A stretch of 64,000 nt of DNA, from positions 16,208,001 to 16,272,000 of the forward strand of contig JAMJFZ010001133.1 in the NCBI GenBank assembly GCA_026225945.1, given 5' to 3'. The notes beneath the pieces were generated by a model that was given only the letters and a program-made list of their open reading frames with translations, had not been told where the DNA came from and did no database searches. The position numbers and the translations under genes are program-made. This document shows, piece by piece, positions 1 to 11,379 of the stretch. The stretch's first letter is position 1; each line of letters begins with the position of its first letter. The DNA comes from Cricetomys ansorgei (lineage: Eukaryota > Chordata > Mammalia > Rodentia > Nesomyidae).

Positions 1-555
1 CAAGCTTTTGGCTTCTGTGACATAATTTACTTCCAGTTCTCCTCATATCTTTGATCAGTGTTTTTAATTGGGGACAACTTCTCCCCATGGGGGGCATTCG
101 GGAATATATATTCCAAATATATTTTGGTTGTCCCAGTGGGAAGGAGGATGCTTTTTGATTTTGGTAAGTCAAACAAATGGATTGGGAATGAACTATGTCA
201 TAAACATAGATGACCCCATTTGTGTCTTTCTCCAACATTAGAATTTACTGGATAGCAGTGAACTCATAGGGGACAGTGGTTTCACTGGCAGTGACTTTGT
301 CAGATATACTTTCCTTGGTAAATCTGGCTAAGGCAAACACAGGTTCTTTAATTTTAATTACTAGTCTAATTTTAATTACTAATTTTTAATTACTAGCCAG
401 GACAACATGCGTGTCTCAATCCCATGGCTTGGTAATATAACATAGTTCACGTGTTAAGCCTTCTTCTTCATGGTGCAGGCATTTCTCTCCCTCGGAAACC
501 TTAGGGGCAGATAGATACCTTGCTTTGTCTGGTGGTCCTGACGCTTCTTAATTCA
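1..555. other. Unique noncoding sequence with a short AT-rich triplication
   Basis: No gene or recognisable transposon is visible. The only structure is three copies of the 12-base unit TTTTAATTACTA at 352-363, 370-381 and 384-395, which looks like local slippage. Confidence 0.5.
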
Positions 556-599
556 ACACCCACACACACACCACCCACACCCACACACACACCCACATA

Positions 600-632
<33 letters not shown>

Positions 633-846
633 ACACACACACACACACACACCACACACACCACACACCCACCCACACACACACACACCACACACACCCA
701 CACACCCACACACACACACACCCACACAGCCACACACACACACATACACACACACACAGCCACACACACACATACACACACACACACACATACACACACA
801 CACACCCACACACACACACACGCCCACACACCCGCACATACACACA

Positions 847-883
<37 letters not shown>

Positions 884-926
884 CCACACACCCACACCCA
901 CACACACCCACACACCCACACAGCCA

Positions 927-964
<38 letters not shown>
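556..964. repeat. Compound CA-rich microsatellite
   Basis: About 400 bases made almost only of C and A on the plus strand: (CA)n runs broken by CCCACA, CCACAC, CAGCCACA and CATACA variants. Long open frames of His/Thr/Pro on plus and Cys/Val/Gly on minus run through it but are artefacts of the dinucleotide pattern. Pure CA stretches of 20 or more bases lie near 601-630, 858-880 and 938-962. Such alternating purine-pyrimidine tracts can adopt Z-DNA. Confidence 0.95.
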
Positions 965-966
<2 letters not shown>

Positions 967-1039
967 ATACTACTTGCTGCAGCATGAATAAATTGCCTCA
1001 ATGCCTTTTTCTCAAACCCCTTCCCTAGTCTACTCTCTG

Positions 1040-1402
1040 CTGTGTGGTAAGCATCATGACTAAAAGCAACACAGAAAGGAAAGGGTTTATTTGCTTTACA
1101 TATCCTGATCACAGTCCATCTGGCGGGAGTGCAAAGCAGGAACTCAAGTCAGAAACCTGGAAGCAAGAACTGAAGCAGAGGCCATGGAGGAGCACTGCTT
1201 ACTGGCTTGCTTTCCATGGCTAACTTAGCTTGAACCCAGAACCACCTACTCAGGGGTGGCACCACTCACAGTGTGCTGGGCCCTCCCCCATCAATCAATA
1301 ATCAAGAAAATTCTCTACAAACATGCCCACGGGCCAATCCGAGGGAGGCATTTCTTTGTTGAGATTCCCTCTTCCCAAAGAGTTCGAACTTGTATTGTGT
1401 TA
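1040..1402 (-). mobile_element. Rodent medium-copy interspersed repeat (minus orientation)
   Basis: Matches, in reverse, the common rodent repeat whose sense strand starts near 'caacttgacacaaactag' and carries a late AATAAA. Visible landmarks are 'gaaagggtttattt', 'gcagaggccatggaggagc', 'tactggcttgctttccatgg', 'ctgggccctcccccatcaat' and 'gagattccctcttcccaaag'. A plus-strand copy of the same family lies at 36,660-37,062. I am unsure of the formal family name; it has LTR-like features. Confidence 0.7.
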
Positions 1403-1440
1403 AAAACAAACAAACAAAAAACTCAACTAATCAAAGCATC

Positions 1441-1545
1441 TCCTCTCCTCTCCTCTCCTCTCCTCTCCTCTCCTCTCCTCTCCTCTCCTCTCCTCTCCTC
1501 TCCTCTCCTCTCCTCTCCTCTCCCTCCCCTCCTCTCCTCTCTCTC
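1441..1545. repeat. (TCCTC)n pentanucleotide microsatellite
   Basis: About 16 uninterrupted TCCTC units at 1,441-1,522, then degenerate CT-rich sequence. It is pure pyrimidine on the plus strand and pure purine on the minus strand. Confidence 0.97.
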
Positions 1546-2089
1546 CACCCCAAACTTAAAGGATACCTTCCCCTTACGCCTCTGTTTTTTCTCTATTTTT
1601 TTTCCTAGTAGTTGAAAGATTTTTCAGGGCTGGTTCTGTGGGCTCTGACCTCATGGATGAGATCTGAGTGTGCTTCTCAGAGGCTCGAGGTCTCCCAACC
1701 CATGGCTTCTCCTCCATGCCTTGTGCTACCACAGCCTGTTCCATGCATCAGCTAATGAAAGCTGTGTGTTGACCCATCATTCTGTCCTTGTGTTTTATGG
1801 TTCAGGGTTCCGAGTCTAAGAAAAGAATGTCTGATTGGTCTTGCTCATTGTGTATGAGCGCTTCTGGGCTTTGCGGGCTTATGATTGACCATGTACAGAG
1901 ACCACCTTCATTGGGTCCTGCGTATTCAAGGAGAAGAATGCTGAGCAGCGGGCAGCAGTGCACGTCTGCTTGTGTCCTGCCTTAGTTAGAGTATGGTAGA
2001 CCGGAGCTGAGAAGCAACTGAAATCCATTTCTCACAGCTTTAGAGTTTGTGAGAGTCCAAGACAATGGTGGTTACTCAGCTGAGCTCTG
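1546..2089. other. Unique noncoding sequence
   Basis: No recognisable repeat, exon or RNA gene. A 65-codon open frame at 1,788-1,985 has no protein-like features. Confidence 0.4.
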
Positions 2090-2330
2090 AACATGGCCCT
2101 CCTTAGGGTTGCAGCCCACTTTTCAATGTATCCTTATGTGGCTGGAGAGATGACCAGTTCTCTAACTCTTCTTACAAAGGCGCTGATCACGTTGATTAAG
2201 GCCCCATTCTCATCACCTAACTACCTCCCTGCGGACCCGCTCCCAAATGCCAGCACACAGGTGGTTAGGAGTCAGCGCGAGAACCCGAGGAGACGCATTC
2301 CGTCTACAGTAGTCCTCGCCCTCCTAGGAG
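2090..2330 (-). mobile_element. Old MaLR (MLT1/MST-type) LTR fragment
   Basis: The order 'tccttatgtggctgg', 'cttacaaaggcgctgatcac', 'aaggccccattctcatcacc', 'taactacctccc', 'ggtggttagga' follows the antisense of mammalian ERVL-MaLR LTRs. Divergence is high and both ends are uncertain. Confidence 0.5.
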
Positions 2331-2790
2331 GGTGTGCACACACGTGGGCCAGCAGGCCCAGGGATCAAGGGCAATTTCTTTACTCAGCAGCTTCTTGATC
2401 TGAAGGGCAATGTGTCTGGAGAGGTGACTGGCCTCTACGTATCTTTACGGTAGAAGCTCAGAGTTTGGCTGAAATGTATTGTTTATGTGATTACATATTG
2501 AAGACTTAGTCTTTGACTTCTCATAGGCTCCAAATGTGAAATGAAAATGTAACAATGCATGGTCAGGGTTATATCATCCTTCAAAGCTGCAGACAAGGTT
2601 TTATTCAGATCAGAGCATGAAAATGTCAAAAAGGAAATCCCCTAAGTGGGGGAAAGCACAGAAAAATTGTTGTAAACACTGTAAAGGTCATAAAAAGCAC
2701 AGAAGCATGCGATTTTAAATCAAATGAGGAAATGAAATGGGACCAATAAATATAGAAAGCAGAATACAGTCATTAGAATTCCGAATTATT

Positions 2791-2872
2791 GACTTATTCA
2801 CTTATTTATCCTTTAAATATTTATCAGGAGCCTACTTTGTGTCACGTGCTATGCTGGGTCCTGGTAATACAT
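2791..2872 (+). mobile_element. Ancient mammalian repeat fragment (MIR/L2-type)
   Basis: The string 'aaatatttatcaggagcc' followed by 'tactttgtgtcacgtgctat' and 'gctgggtcctggtaatac' resembles the common mammalian 'tgagcacctactatgtgcca' type module. Confidence 0.5.
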
Positions 2873-3009
2873 ATAGCTCTCATTTTTTTAACTCACCCCC
2901 CAATTTTAAACATATATTTCTGTTTCTTCCAAATTTGCATATTTTTATTTTACAGTAAGTGGAGGACACATTTTTAAGTATGTGGGTATGGATCTGAGTA
3001 TTATCAGCC

Positions 3010-3290
3010 TTTTATTGCTATGATAAAATAATTGACTTACCCTAAATAAGGAAAGATTGATTTTGGCTGGCGGATACAAGAGTTTCAGCTTGGTTCATTG
3101 CTGTGAGTCTGGAAGTCTCTGTTGCCTTCCAATGTTATCAAACTGTACAGTTCCATCAATTCATTAACTCATTGTTCAAGTCAGACCTTTCATGATCCAA
3201 TCATGTCTCAGGGATTGGATCCATCGTCTGGGGTCCTAATACGGGCTCATAATATGAGCCCTTTGTGGGAGTACTACATACCTAAACTAT
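3010..3290 (-). mobile_element. MaLR-like rodent LTR repeat (minus orientation)
   Basis: Starts 'ttgctatgataaaataattg', then 'aaagattgattttggctg', and later 'catgatccaatcatgtctca' and 'atatgagccctttgtggga', in the order of antisense MaLR-type repeats. It abuts the ERV LTR that starts at 3,294. A related copy is at 62,765-63,345. Confidence 0.5.
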
Positions 3291-3293
3291 CAC

Positions 3294-3620
3294 TGTAGCA
3301 GTACACCTACTGTGGCAGCTCAGCAAAGGAGACAAAGAGGCATTTTTGTAGGTATAAATCCTACCAGACCACAGCAGAGGGAACCACTATCATGGCAAGC
3401 ACCATCCTGGACAGTAGAACCCTGAGTGTCTCATCTCAGGAGGATACCTAAGTTCCTCCGGTGTTCTATTGATAGCACATGCAGATAATGAGGAATCAAA
3501 TATCTTTTACATAAAGCCAACACCTGCAGACAATACAAATGCCAAGACCTAAGCAGCCCTTTTCCCAACAGTGCATGAAACAACCACTTAAAATGTAACT
3601 AAAAATAAATTTCTGTATCA
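3294..3620 (-). mobile_element. ERV-type solo LTR, copy 1 (minus orientation)
   Basis: On plus it runs TGTAGCAGTACACC to TTTCTGTATCA. On minus it therefore begins TGATACAGAAATTTATTTTT and ends CTGCTACA, the TG...CA ends of a retroviral LTR. The interior aligns with copies at 34,868, 36,218 and 51,338: 'gagggaaccac', 'atggcaagc', 'cctggacag', 'caacacctgcagacaatac'. No internal retroviral sequence adjoins it. A clean target-site duplication was not found. Confidence 0.7.
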
Positions 3621-4011
3621 CATAATATCTGCTACCCTCACTTGTAATAAATCATGATTTCAAGGAATCACAGTGGCACTCATGGAGTTAATTAAGAGAA
3701 TTAATTTTTCTCTTTACTTGTAGCAGGCTGGCTGTTCAATGTTCACTGTGGCACAAACATCAGATTAGGAAGCCTTGGGGTCTCTCTGCAGCGTCATCTA
3801 TGACAAGAAAGTCTGGAAATCTATAGTCCTGCTCTTCATCCCTGGCTGCTGGCCAGGACAGGAAGAAGATTGAAGACTGATGGATTGAACACTGTATAAG
3901 ATCCTTTCTGCATGGTCACAGTTGCTGTCTCCAGCGCAGAACAATGTGATTGTCGAGAATGGGGAACTCAGTAAGTTGGCATTCTATGAATGAATAAAAA
4001 TTTAAAATGTG

Positions 4012-4225
4012 GGTGGGGCTAGGCATGCAGCTTAGTTGGTAGACTGTGTGCCCAGCACAAAGAAGGCTCTGCATTCAACCCCCAGCACCACATAAATCAG
4101 GCCTGGTGGCTACTGTGTGTGATTCTAGCCCTGGAGAGCTGGAGGCAGGAGGTTCAGAAGTTCAAGGTCGTCTTCAGCTACATAGCAAGTTCAAGGCCAG
4201 TTGGGGCTGCATTAGAATCTGTCTT
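4012..4225 (+). mobile_element. B4 SINE (ID-B1 composite)
   Basis: An ID-like head ('ggctaggcatgcagcttagt', 'ggctctgcattcaacccc') is followed by a B1-like arm ('ctggaggcaggaggttcaga', 'agctacatagcaagttcaag'). It ends in a T-rich junction with the L1 fragment downstream. Confidence 0.8.
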
Positions 4226-4239
4226 TTTTTTTTTTCTAA

Positions 4240-5110
4240 TTGAAAAGTAGATATTTTTCATTCAATATATTCTGATTTCAGTTATCCTCCCCAATTCCTC
4301 CCATACCCTCCCCATCTCCTCTCCCACCCAAATCCACATCCTTTCTTCCTCTCTTTCTTTCATTAGAAAACAGTCATCTAAACAAAGAAAGAAAAAAATG
4401 ATGAAATAAAAGCAAACAAACATGAATTGGACAAAACAAGAAACAAGCAACCAAAAAAAAAAAAAAAAAAACCAGAAAAAAAAAGAGTCAAATAAAAAGC
4501 ACAAGAAGCATGTACAGATGCAGAGACACAAAACCCCATAAAGACACAAAATCAGAAAACATGGTCTATAAGCAAAAGACCTAGGGTTAAGAAAATTGCC
4601 AGACAAAGCATTATGAGACCCCCTCCCCCCCTACCATTAAGTCTGTTTTGTGTTGGCCATCTACTGCTGGGCATGGGACCTGCCCTTAAGTGTGGTTAAT
4701 ACACCCAGTGAGACTCCACTGGAGAAAACTAGTTTTTCCCTTGTGAGACGTTATCAATTGGAGATAGCTTCTCAGTTAGGCCTGGAGGCTTGTGTCCACT
4801 TCCCCTCTCGGTCCTGGGACCCCTTCTGGCTTAGACCTGCGCAGGCCCTGTGCATGCTGCTATAGTCTCTGAGTTCATATGTGCACCAGTCCTGTTGTGT
4901 CTAGAAGGCCTTGTTTCTGTGGTGTCCTGCATCCCCACTGGCTCTTGCAATCTTTTTTCCTCCTTTTCTTCAGAGTTCCCTGAGCCCCGAGGGGAGGGAT
5001 TTGATGGATGCATCCCATTTAGAGCTGAGTGTCCCAGGTCTCTCACTCTCTGCAATTTGTCCAGTTGTGAGTCTCTGTATTTGGAGAACCTGACTTGGAA
5101 AAAAACATTA
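4240..5110 (-). mobile_element. L1 3' end, 5'-truncated (minus orientation)
   Basis: Sequence typical of the rodent L1 3' untranslated region in reverse: it begins with the complement of the L1 tail ('gatatttttcattcaatata', 'tcctccccaattcctcccat'), passes an A-rich zone (4,380-4,500), then 'gttggccatctactgctggg' and 'gactccactggagaaaacta'. No ORF2-coding sequence is evident, so the copy is 5'-truncated. It makes no protein. Confidence 0.75.
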
Positions 5111-5559
5111 AATGTCTTCTGAACAGAAGAAAATATGGTATCTTCCTATGTTGGTAATCAGATGATTTTAATAGCTCTTCTGGTTAATTGGATGATTCCA
5201 GATTGCCTTTGATTTACTAAAGACCCAAGGCTCAATGAAAGACTACAATTTGAGTTCTCAGATAACTTCATTTGTGGGAAGTAGCCCTAGTTGTTTCCAT
5301 GGTGACATTCAAAGCAAACACAAGCACCTAGTTAGCCTACACTCTGGTTCAATTACAGATCCTTCTTGATTATGACTTAAATTTTAACTTACATAAGACT
5401 ATTCGAATTCCAGCTGGGTGTACTTGGAAGTTATTATTTGAGGAAAAATTTCAGCATATCAGACATTTTACTAATTAAGAAAGGTTTCCACGTTGAGTAA
5501 GCTTGAAGTATGTCTTCCCGTACTGGTGACGGTGAATGAATTTCACATCACGTCTGTGT
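5111..5559. other. Unique noncoding sequence
   Basis: AT-rich, with no recognisable repeat, exon or RNA gene. Confidence 0.4.
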
Positions 5560-5692
5560 TGTTTGTCTGTCTGAACCAGGATCTTACTTTGTAGCCCAGG
5601 CTGGCCTGGAACTTGAGACCCTTCTGCCTCAAACCATCTTCCCCAAGTGCTGGGATTACAGGTGGACCCCATCACATCTGGTTCACTTGTCA
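5560..5692 (-). mobile_element. B1 SINE (minus)
   Basis: Antisense B1 landmarks in order: 'tgtagcccaggctggcctgg', 'cttctgcctc', 'aagtgctgggattacaggtg'. Confidence 0.85.
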
Positions 5693-6054
5693 ATTTCAGT
5701 TGCCTGGCTTGCCTGTCACACTGAGAAGGAGCCTAAGGCTGAGACTGAACTCAGTTGGGTAGCATGATAAATCATTAATGTCTTCGTGGTTGATAGAAGC
5801 AGGCAGGGGCCACACACGCTTCATAATTTCCATCCTTGGTCCCTAAGCCGTAAGATAATGGGAAGTGCCTCTTCTGTGGGCAGAGACGAAATGCTGCCAA
5901 GGTGCAGCTAGGTGCAGACTGTAGGCACATTACCTCCATCCTGAGGGATAGTGCTTTGTTATTCTGACCAGCAAATGGCTGAAATGAAGTTGTTGAGAAG
6001 TATGCTTCCTTGCTGAAAAGATAAATGTCCTGAAGCCCATGAGTCACTGTTAAG

Positions 6055-6190
6055 TTTGCAGTACCTGGAAAGAAGGCGAATGCCTGACAGAGTCACTGGG
6101 CTGCAGGTCAGCAGGAGAGCACTTGCCTCAAAGGTGCAAGGCCCCAGGTTGAATCCCCAGGATAAAAAGAAAGCCTGGTGGAGTAAAACA
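6055..6190 (+). mobile_element. ID/B4-like SINE fragment
   Basis: 'gagagcacttgcctcaaagg', 'tgcaaggccccaggttgaat' and 'ccccaggataaaaa' resemble the tRNA-derived ID head and its A-rich tail. Confidence 0.6.
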
Positions 6191-6849
6191 CTCCAGAAGT
6201 TGGTACCAAAAAACTGTGACTTAGCAATCAGTTTTCAATGGTACCCCTATCCTTAGGACTTTTTCCTTATCCCTAAAATATAGATCCCAATACCAGCTTA
6301 TTTGTTGATATCAAATATTTATAACAAAGACCTGTTGGGTGAGCAACTCAACCATAGACATTTTCCCACAGAAGTGTAAATTGCTGAGTTTCTTTGAACA
6401 TTTTCCTTTAAACTAGTTTCTTTATGCTCCAAGTATGCTTTTGGGAACCTCAGTTTGGAAGGTAGTGCCAGCTATGACTGACTTTATGATTTCTTAAGTA
6501 AAGTGACATAATCCTCCTCTCAATATTAGCAGACATTTGAATCTGGCAACCCCACGTGAGAAGTAGTTTTGAAATAAACTCATTTTTGCCCTTTCAAACC
6601 TGACGGAAGCTTCCCACTGATGCTTGAAATACAAAGTTCAAATCTCCATCACCGCTTTTCAGATGCCATGGTAGGAAGACAAGTACACACAAAGAAATTA
6701 TATCAGAGCTGATATCTGGCACAGAAAATAGGCAGTCTCTGGGTTCAGGGGAAGACGGTGTTCTCAATACGCTCACATGTGACTCCTGTAATTTCGTGTT
6801 GATCTTAGAAAAAAATTTCTTTAGTTGGAAGGTGTTTGCTGTAGCTTTA

Positions 6850-6850
<1 letters not shown>
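6191..6850. other. Unique noncoding sequence
   Basis: No recognisable gene or repeat. Confidence 0.35.
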
Positions 6851-6895
<45 letters not shown>

Positions 6896-7068
6896 ATGCA
6901 CAGGTGGGCACAGTGCCTATAGAGGCCAGAAGAGGGCATCAGATCCCCTGGAACTGGGATGACAGTTGGTTGTGAGCTGCTCAGTGTGTGTGTGTGCTGG
7001 AATTGAATTTAGGTCTGGAAGATTAGCGCTTGCTCTTCTTAACCATTGAGCCGTTTCTCCAGCCCCCT
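6851..7068 (-). mobile_element. B3 SINE with (TG)n at its edge (minus)
   Basis: A pure TG run at about 6,852-6,891 leads into antisense B3 landmarks: 'gaggccagaagagggcatca', 'gatcccctggaactgggatg', 'taaccattgagccgtttctc', 'cagcccc'. Confidence 0.85.
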
Positions 7069-7077
7069 TTTGATCAG

Positions 7078-7365
7078 AAGTTTTAAGATTTTATCTATTT
7101 ATTTGCTATGTAAATATGGGAGGGGTGTCACGGTGAATGTGTGGAAGTCAGAAGACAACCTGGAGGAATCAGCCCATGACTCCCACTATGTGGGACCCGG
7201 AAATGGAACTCAGGCTATCACATCTGGTGGCGAGGGCCTTTACTACTGAGCTATAGTGCTAGCCTTAAAAAAGAAAACCCTCTGGAGTTACAGGCAGTCG
7301 TGAGGGGCCCTGTGAGTGCTGGGACTGAACCTGGGTCCTTTGCCTGGGTCTTCGGGCCTGGATGT
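7078..7365 (-). mobile_element. B3 SINE and second B3-like fragment (minus)
   Basis: 7,078-7,262 shows 'gtgtggaagtcagaagacaa', 'gaaatggaactcaggctatc' and 'actactgagctatagtgcta'. 7,268-7,365 repeats 'agtgctgggactgaacctgg', a second partial copy. Confidence 0.65.
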
Positions 7366-7954
7366 TGCTTTTAAAATCCAATTTATGAATTGAAAAAAAA
7401 ATCCAATTTGTGCTTAGACTTATCTCCAGAGGGAGCAAAGTCAGCAAAGACAACCAGACAAACATTGATGATTGAACAGAACTGCTTTCTAGATCCCTTT
7501 AGAATGTCAAAGATGGAACTTCATGAAGAAAAAGATTCTTATTGAAATGGTCTGTCTGGAGAGACTTCACCATATTTACTTAAATATAGGAAAGTGATCT
7601 AAATATCTGTCTCTGACTCCACACGGGAGAAGCCAGGCAGCAGGTAAAGTTTATAGCATGTGCCCAAGACATTTAAACATAAAGAATGCTCTAGCTGGGA
7701 CAAAAGAGATAAAAGTGACTTTTGGTTTACAAACCCGTGTGGAGGGGTCTGGGAGACATGAAGGCCGAGTTCAGATCGCCCCTACACGTTATAAAAGGGG
7801 CTGAGTGTGGCATCTGTATCTCTAGTATGGGGGTGGGGCAGGTGCTCCACCCCCAGATACATGTGGATCCATATCTGTACACCAAAGTGCACACAGATCA
7901 CATTCTGTGCTCTTCATCACTGGTCCATCTTTCCACCCCTACGCTGACTCGTTT

Positions 7955-8200
7955 TATTTTTGGTGCTAGGGATTGAACATAGGACCTTTTGAATACTAGC
8001 ACACACTCTGTCACTTAGTTACACCCCCAGAAACAAACTACAATTTGTTCTTTCTGTTTTACTATGGATCACTATGTAGTCTGACCTGGCCTCAAATTCA
8101 CCATGGAGCACAGGCTGGCCTTTAACTTGAGATCTTCCTGCCTCTGCTGCTGAGAGCTGGATACAGGGGTGTATTACACATCAGGTCCTAAACAATAGCT
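7955..8200 (-). mobile_element. B4 SINE (minus)
   Basis: An antisense ID-like part ('ggtgctagggattgaacata', 'gttacacccccag') is joined to an antisense B1-like part ('cacaggctggcctttaactt', 'cttcctgcctctgctgctga'). Confidence 0.65.
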
Positions 8201-8449
8201 TCTAGTTTAACTCCCATGTTCCAAGCCTCCCGTGGATCCTTGTTACTCACCATGTAGTCTGTTTAGACTTTCCAAACCTCCTGGACGATTTCAAGGCCAC
8301 TGTTGTTGGTTCCTAATTCCTACTAAATTCTCACTTCTTCCCATTAGTCAGCCTGACCACCTGCAACTTTCTCTCAATTTGTGTTTGGCTTATTCTCACC
8401 CTTGGGTTTTTGTGCATGCTTTCCTGCATGGTAGGGTATGTTACTAATT

Positions 8450-8560
8450 TTTATGCTCATGGATACTTTTGCCTGCATGTATGTCTGTGTACCATGTACA
8501 TGCTTGGTGCCCATGGAGGCCAGAAGAGTGCATCAGATCCCCTGGCACTGGAGTTAACTG
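8450..8560 (-). mobile_element. B3 SINE fragment (minus)
   Basis: 'cctgcatgtatgtctgtgta', 'ggtgcccatggaggccagaa' and 'gagtgcatcagatcccctgg' are antisense B3. Confidence 0.75.
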
Positions 8561-8694
8561 CTGCTCCATGCCTCCCCCACCCCCATTTCTTCATATAATG
8601 CTTCCTGGTTTCTTTGTCTTCATCTATGTCCTTTATGTTTGGAACCTAGGAAGACTAGCCACTAAGTGAATGAATCAGACAACTGTGGGTGAGG

Positions 8695-8800
8695 TGCTGA
8701 CGCTCCCTCACAGGCTCTGTGAGACATGGGCAAACAGTTTAGTCTCTCCAAGCTTTGCCTCCTTGGTAGTAGGCAGCCAGATTGAGAGGATGAAGGTACA
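8695..8800 (+). mobile_element. MIR fragment
   Basis: 'gacatgggcaaacagtttag' and 'tctctccaagctttgcctcc' correspond to the MIR core around 'gggcaagtcacttaacctct'. Diverged. Confidence 0.45.
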
Positions 8801-8911
8801 TTTTGTATATACCAGTTAGCACCCGAGAGTGTATATTATTTCATGACTTTGACATTATTCTTTGTATAATTGTTTTAACTATCCAAACAGGATGAAGTTA
8901 TTAAAAGGGAA

Positions 8912-9235
8912 GATTGAGGCTGGAGACATGGTTCAGTCAGTAAAGCCCTTGCCTTGAAAACATGAATTTGATCCCCAGAGCATGCATGAAAAAGCCAGCA
9001 CAGTGGCATGCGCCTGTGATATCACAACTGGGAGGCAGATGCAAGGGGATCTCTGGGGCTTGCTGCGTAACCAACACAGCCTGCTTGGTGATTTCAAGGT
9101 CAGTGAGAGAGCCTGACTCAAAAATAAAGGTGGATAGTTCCTGGGAAGGACAACTAAATTCGTCCTCTTCTCTCTCTATGCATGTGCACATGTGTGCACG
9201 TTTTCACTCACCATCATGCACACAAAAGGGGATTT
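8912..9235 (+). mobile_element. B4/RSINE-type composite SINE
   Basis: Begins 'gaggctggagacatggttca', a tRNA-derived head. It then has 'tgatccccagagcatgcatg', a degenerate B1-like arm, and a tail of CA/TG-rich sequence. Confidence 0.65.
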
Positions 9236-9765
9236 GCATGTTAAACTTATCATCTTGCCAGTGGACAATTACCATGAAGATCTACTACACTTCTGATGTC
9301 AGGAAAAAATATACTGCCATGTTGGCTACTGCATTGCTACAGCGTTAAACCTTTCTGTCTTCTACCTTTTAATTCTCCCCAATGAGTGTCAGAAGATGAG
9401 ATACATCATTTTGGTTATTTTCAAGATGGTACACAGTATAAGTTGGTTGCTGCTCTATTGGAATATCTGGATGATGAATGAGCATCAGTAATCAGCAAGG
9501 CTGGTTCATTACACAGCACTTCTGGATGCACTAATGGAAGCCATGTTCCAGGTACCCTTGACAAGATCTGCTCTGAGGGAAAAGAAACTAGAGGTCTAGG
9601 AGGGAGAGGCAGATGAGAGACCACTCACACTTCCAGGACTAAAAGAATTCTGTGGAAAAGTGAGGTGCTCTCTGGGGCCTTCTCTGGTCCATGGTTACAT
9701 GGCTTTAAGGTCTGGTTCTTCCCAACTCATATAGCTGATAATTTCCACATCTAAGAATTTATTTT
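9236..9765. other. Unique noncoding sequence
   Basis: No recognisable gene or repeat; open frames are under 70 codons. Confidence 0.35.
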
Positions 9766-9900
9766 GCTGGATAACATGGTGCATGCCTTTAATCCCAGCA
9801 CTCTGGAGGGAGAGGCAGACAGATCTCTGTAAGTTCAAGGCTAGCCAGGGCTACATAGAGAGACCCTGTCTAAAAATATAAAAATAGAAAAATCAAAAAA
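9766..9900 (+). mobile_element. B1 SINE
   Basis: 'gcatgcctttaatcccagca', 'gaggcagacagatctctgta', 'ccagggctacatagagagac' and an A-rich tail. Confidence 0.9.
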
Positions 9901-9986
9901 TTATTTTACAGAAATAATGATAGAGACACAACATGGTCTCGCTATAAAGACATCTACTGCTCCATTTATAATAAGTGCAAGCTTCC

Positions 9987-10409
9987 TGTGATGGCCAGTG
10001 TTGACTGTCAGCTGGATGGAACCTGGAATCACCAAGGAGACAGGCCTCCAGACACATCTGTGAGGGACTAACTACATTTAGATTAGACTCTGGCCTTGTC
10101 TGTGATCGATTCTCTTGATCAGGCTGCTGTAAGCGGAAGACCACCCTAACTGAGTGGGGTGGCACCATTTCATGAGTTGGGTTCTGGACTGCATAAAAAG
10201 AAGGAAATTAGCTGAGCACAATATTCATTGTTCTCTGTTTGCTGACTGTGGATGCACCTGACTAGCTAGCTGCCTTAAGCTCCTACCACCCTGATTTCCC
10301 TGTTGTCATGGACTGTAGCCCCCAACTGTAAGCCCAAATAAACATTTTGTCCTTTACATTGCTATTGTCAGGGATTTTATTACAGTGGTAGGAAAAGTGA
10401 CTGCAACAC
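9987..10409 (+). mobile_element. Rodent medium-copy LTR-like repeat
   Basis: Runs from 'tgtgatggccagtgttgact' through 'gaatcaccaaggagacaggc', 'gcaccatttcatgagttggg' and a late 'ccaaataaacattttg' polyadenylation signal to 'aaaagtgactgcaacac'. This is one of the abundant rodent repeats; related copies lie at 17,780, 18,628 and 32,600. Its formal family name is not certain to me. Confidence 0.7.
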
Positions 10410-10444
10410 CCCTGGGAACTGACTAGCACCACTCTAGGTAAGGA

Positions 10445-10540
10445 AGCTAGACTGAGGAGGCAGCTCACTGGTAGACTCTTGTGGAGCATGCATAAGATCC
10501 TGGGTTCAATTATCAACACTTCAACAGCGATAACCAAAAT
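10445..10540 (+). mobile_element. ID/B4-type SINE fragment
   Basis: 'gaggaggcagctcactggta' and 'gatcctgggttcaattatca' match the tRNA-like head of ID/B4. Confidence 0.5.
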
Positions 10541-10904
10541 GGTAAACCCATACAGCACAATCATCTGAAGCTGCTAAAAGTATAATTGAAACCAACCGCT
10601 CTCCTGATTTACAGGCCCTCTTAATGTGTCCTTGCATGGAGAGGGAAACCAATGAACTCTGGAGCTTCTTAGAGCACTGAAGGCATTCCCATTCGTGGTG
10701 TAATGACTTCCCAGTGGCCCCACTTCTAAACACTGTCAAATTGGAGGTAGGGTTTCAGTGGAAGAATATAGAGGAACACGTTTAATCACAATGCTGCCGA
10801 ACACTATCAGTTGATGGATAATCAGGCATGGTGATATCCACAGCAGTGAGACGTTACAGAGCGATAGATCTACATGTAATCATTTCTTCTGAGGCATTTT
10901 ATTC

Positions 10905-11050
10905 TTTTTACAAATGTTTACAAACATTTTTATTCTTCGATAATTTCGTATATGTGTAACATGTATTTTATTATGTTCATCGTCACTCCCTCTTTCTAAC
11001 TCCTGAAACCCCTCAATCCCTCTTCCAATTAATTGTCTTCTTTCTCTTGG
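10905..11050 (-). mobile_element. L1 3'-end fragment (minus)
   Basis: 'acatttttattcttcgataa' and 'tccctctttctaactcctga' resemble the reverse complement of an old rodent L1 terminus. Confidence 0.45.
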
Positions 11051-11080
11051 GGAAAAAAAAAAAAAAAACAAACCACTGAA

Positions 11081-11242
11081 GCCGAGCAGTGGTGGTACAC
11101 ACCTGTAATCCCAGCACTTGGGAGGCAGAGGCAGGCAGATTCCTATGAGTTCGAGGCCAGCCTGGTCTACAGAGTGAATTCTCAGACAGCTGGAGTTACA
11201 ACAGAGAAATCCTGTCTTGAAAAAACCAAATAAAAAATAAAA
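11081..11242 (+). mobile_element. B1 SINE
   Basis: Near-complete B1: 'gccgagcagtggtggtacac', 'acctgtaatcccagcacttg', 'gaggccagcctggtctacag', then an A-rich tail at 11,218-11,242. Confidence 0.93.
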
Positions 11243-11379
11243 TAGCCCATTGAGTACAATTAGTGCTTGCCCGTATATGCTTGGGTGTGAAGTCACGCAC
11301 GAGAGCAGGGTCAGCCTACCACAGCCCTAAATAAAACTGATTTGCCTTCACGAGATACATGTTTTTATAATCCCTTCTT

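Noticed and set aside
501..1112. Open frames up to 203 codons in the CA tract
   Set aside because: Cys/Val or His/Thr repeats produced by CA/TG; no coding signature.
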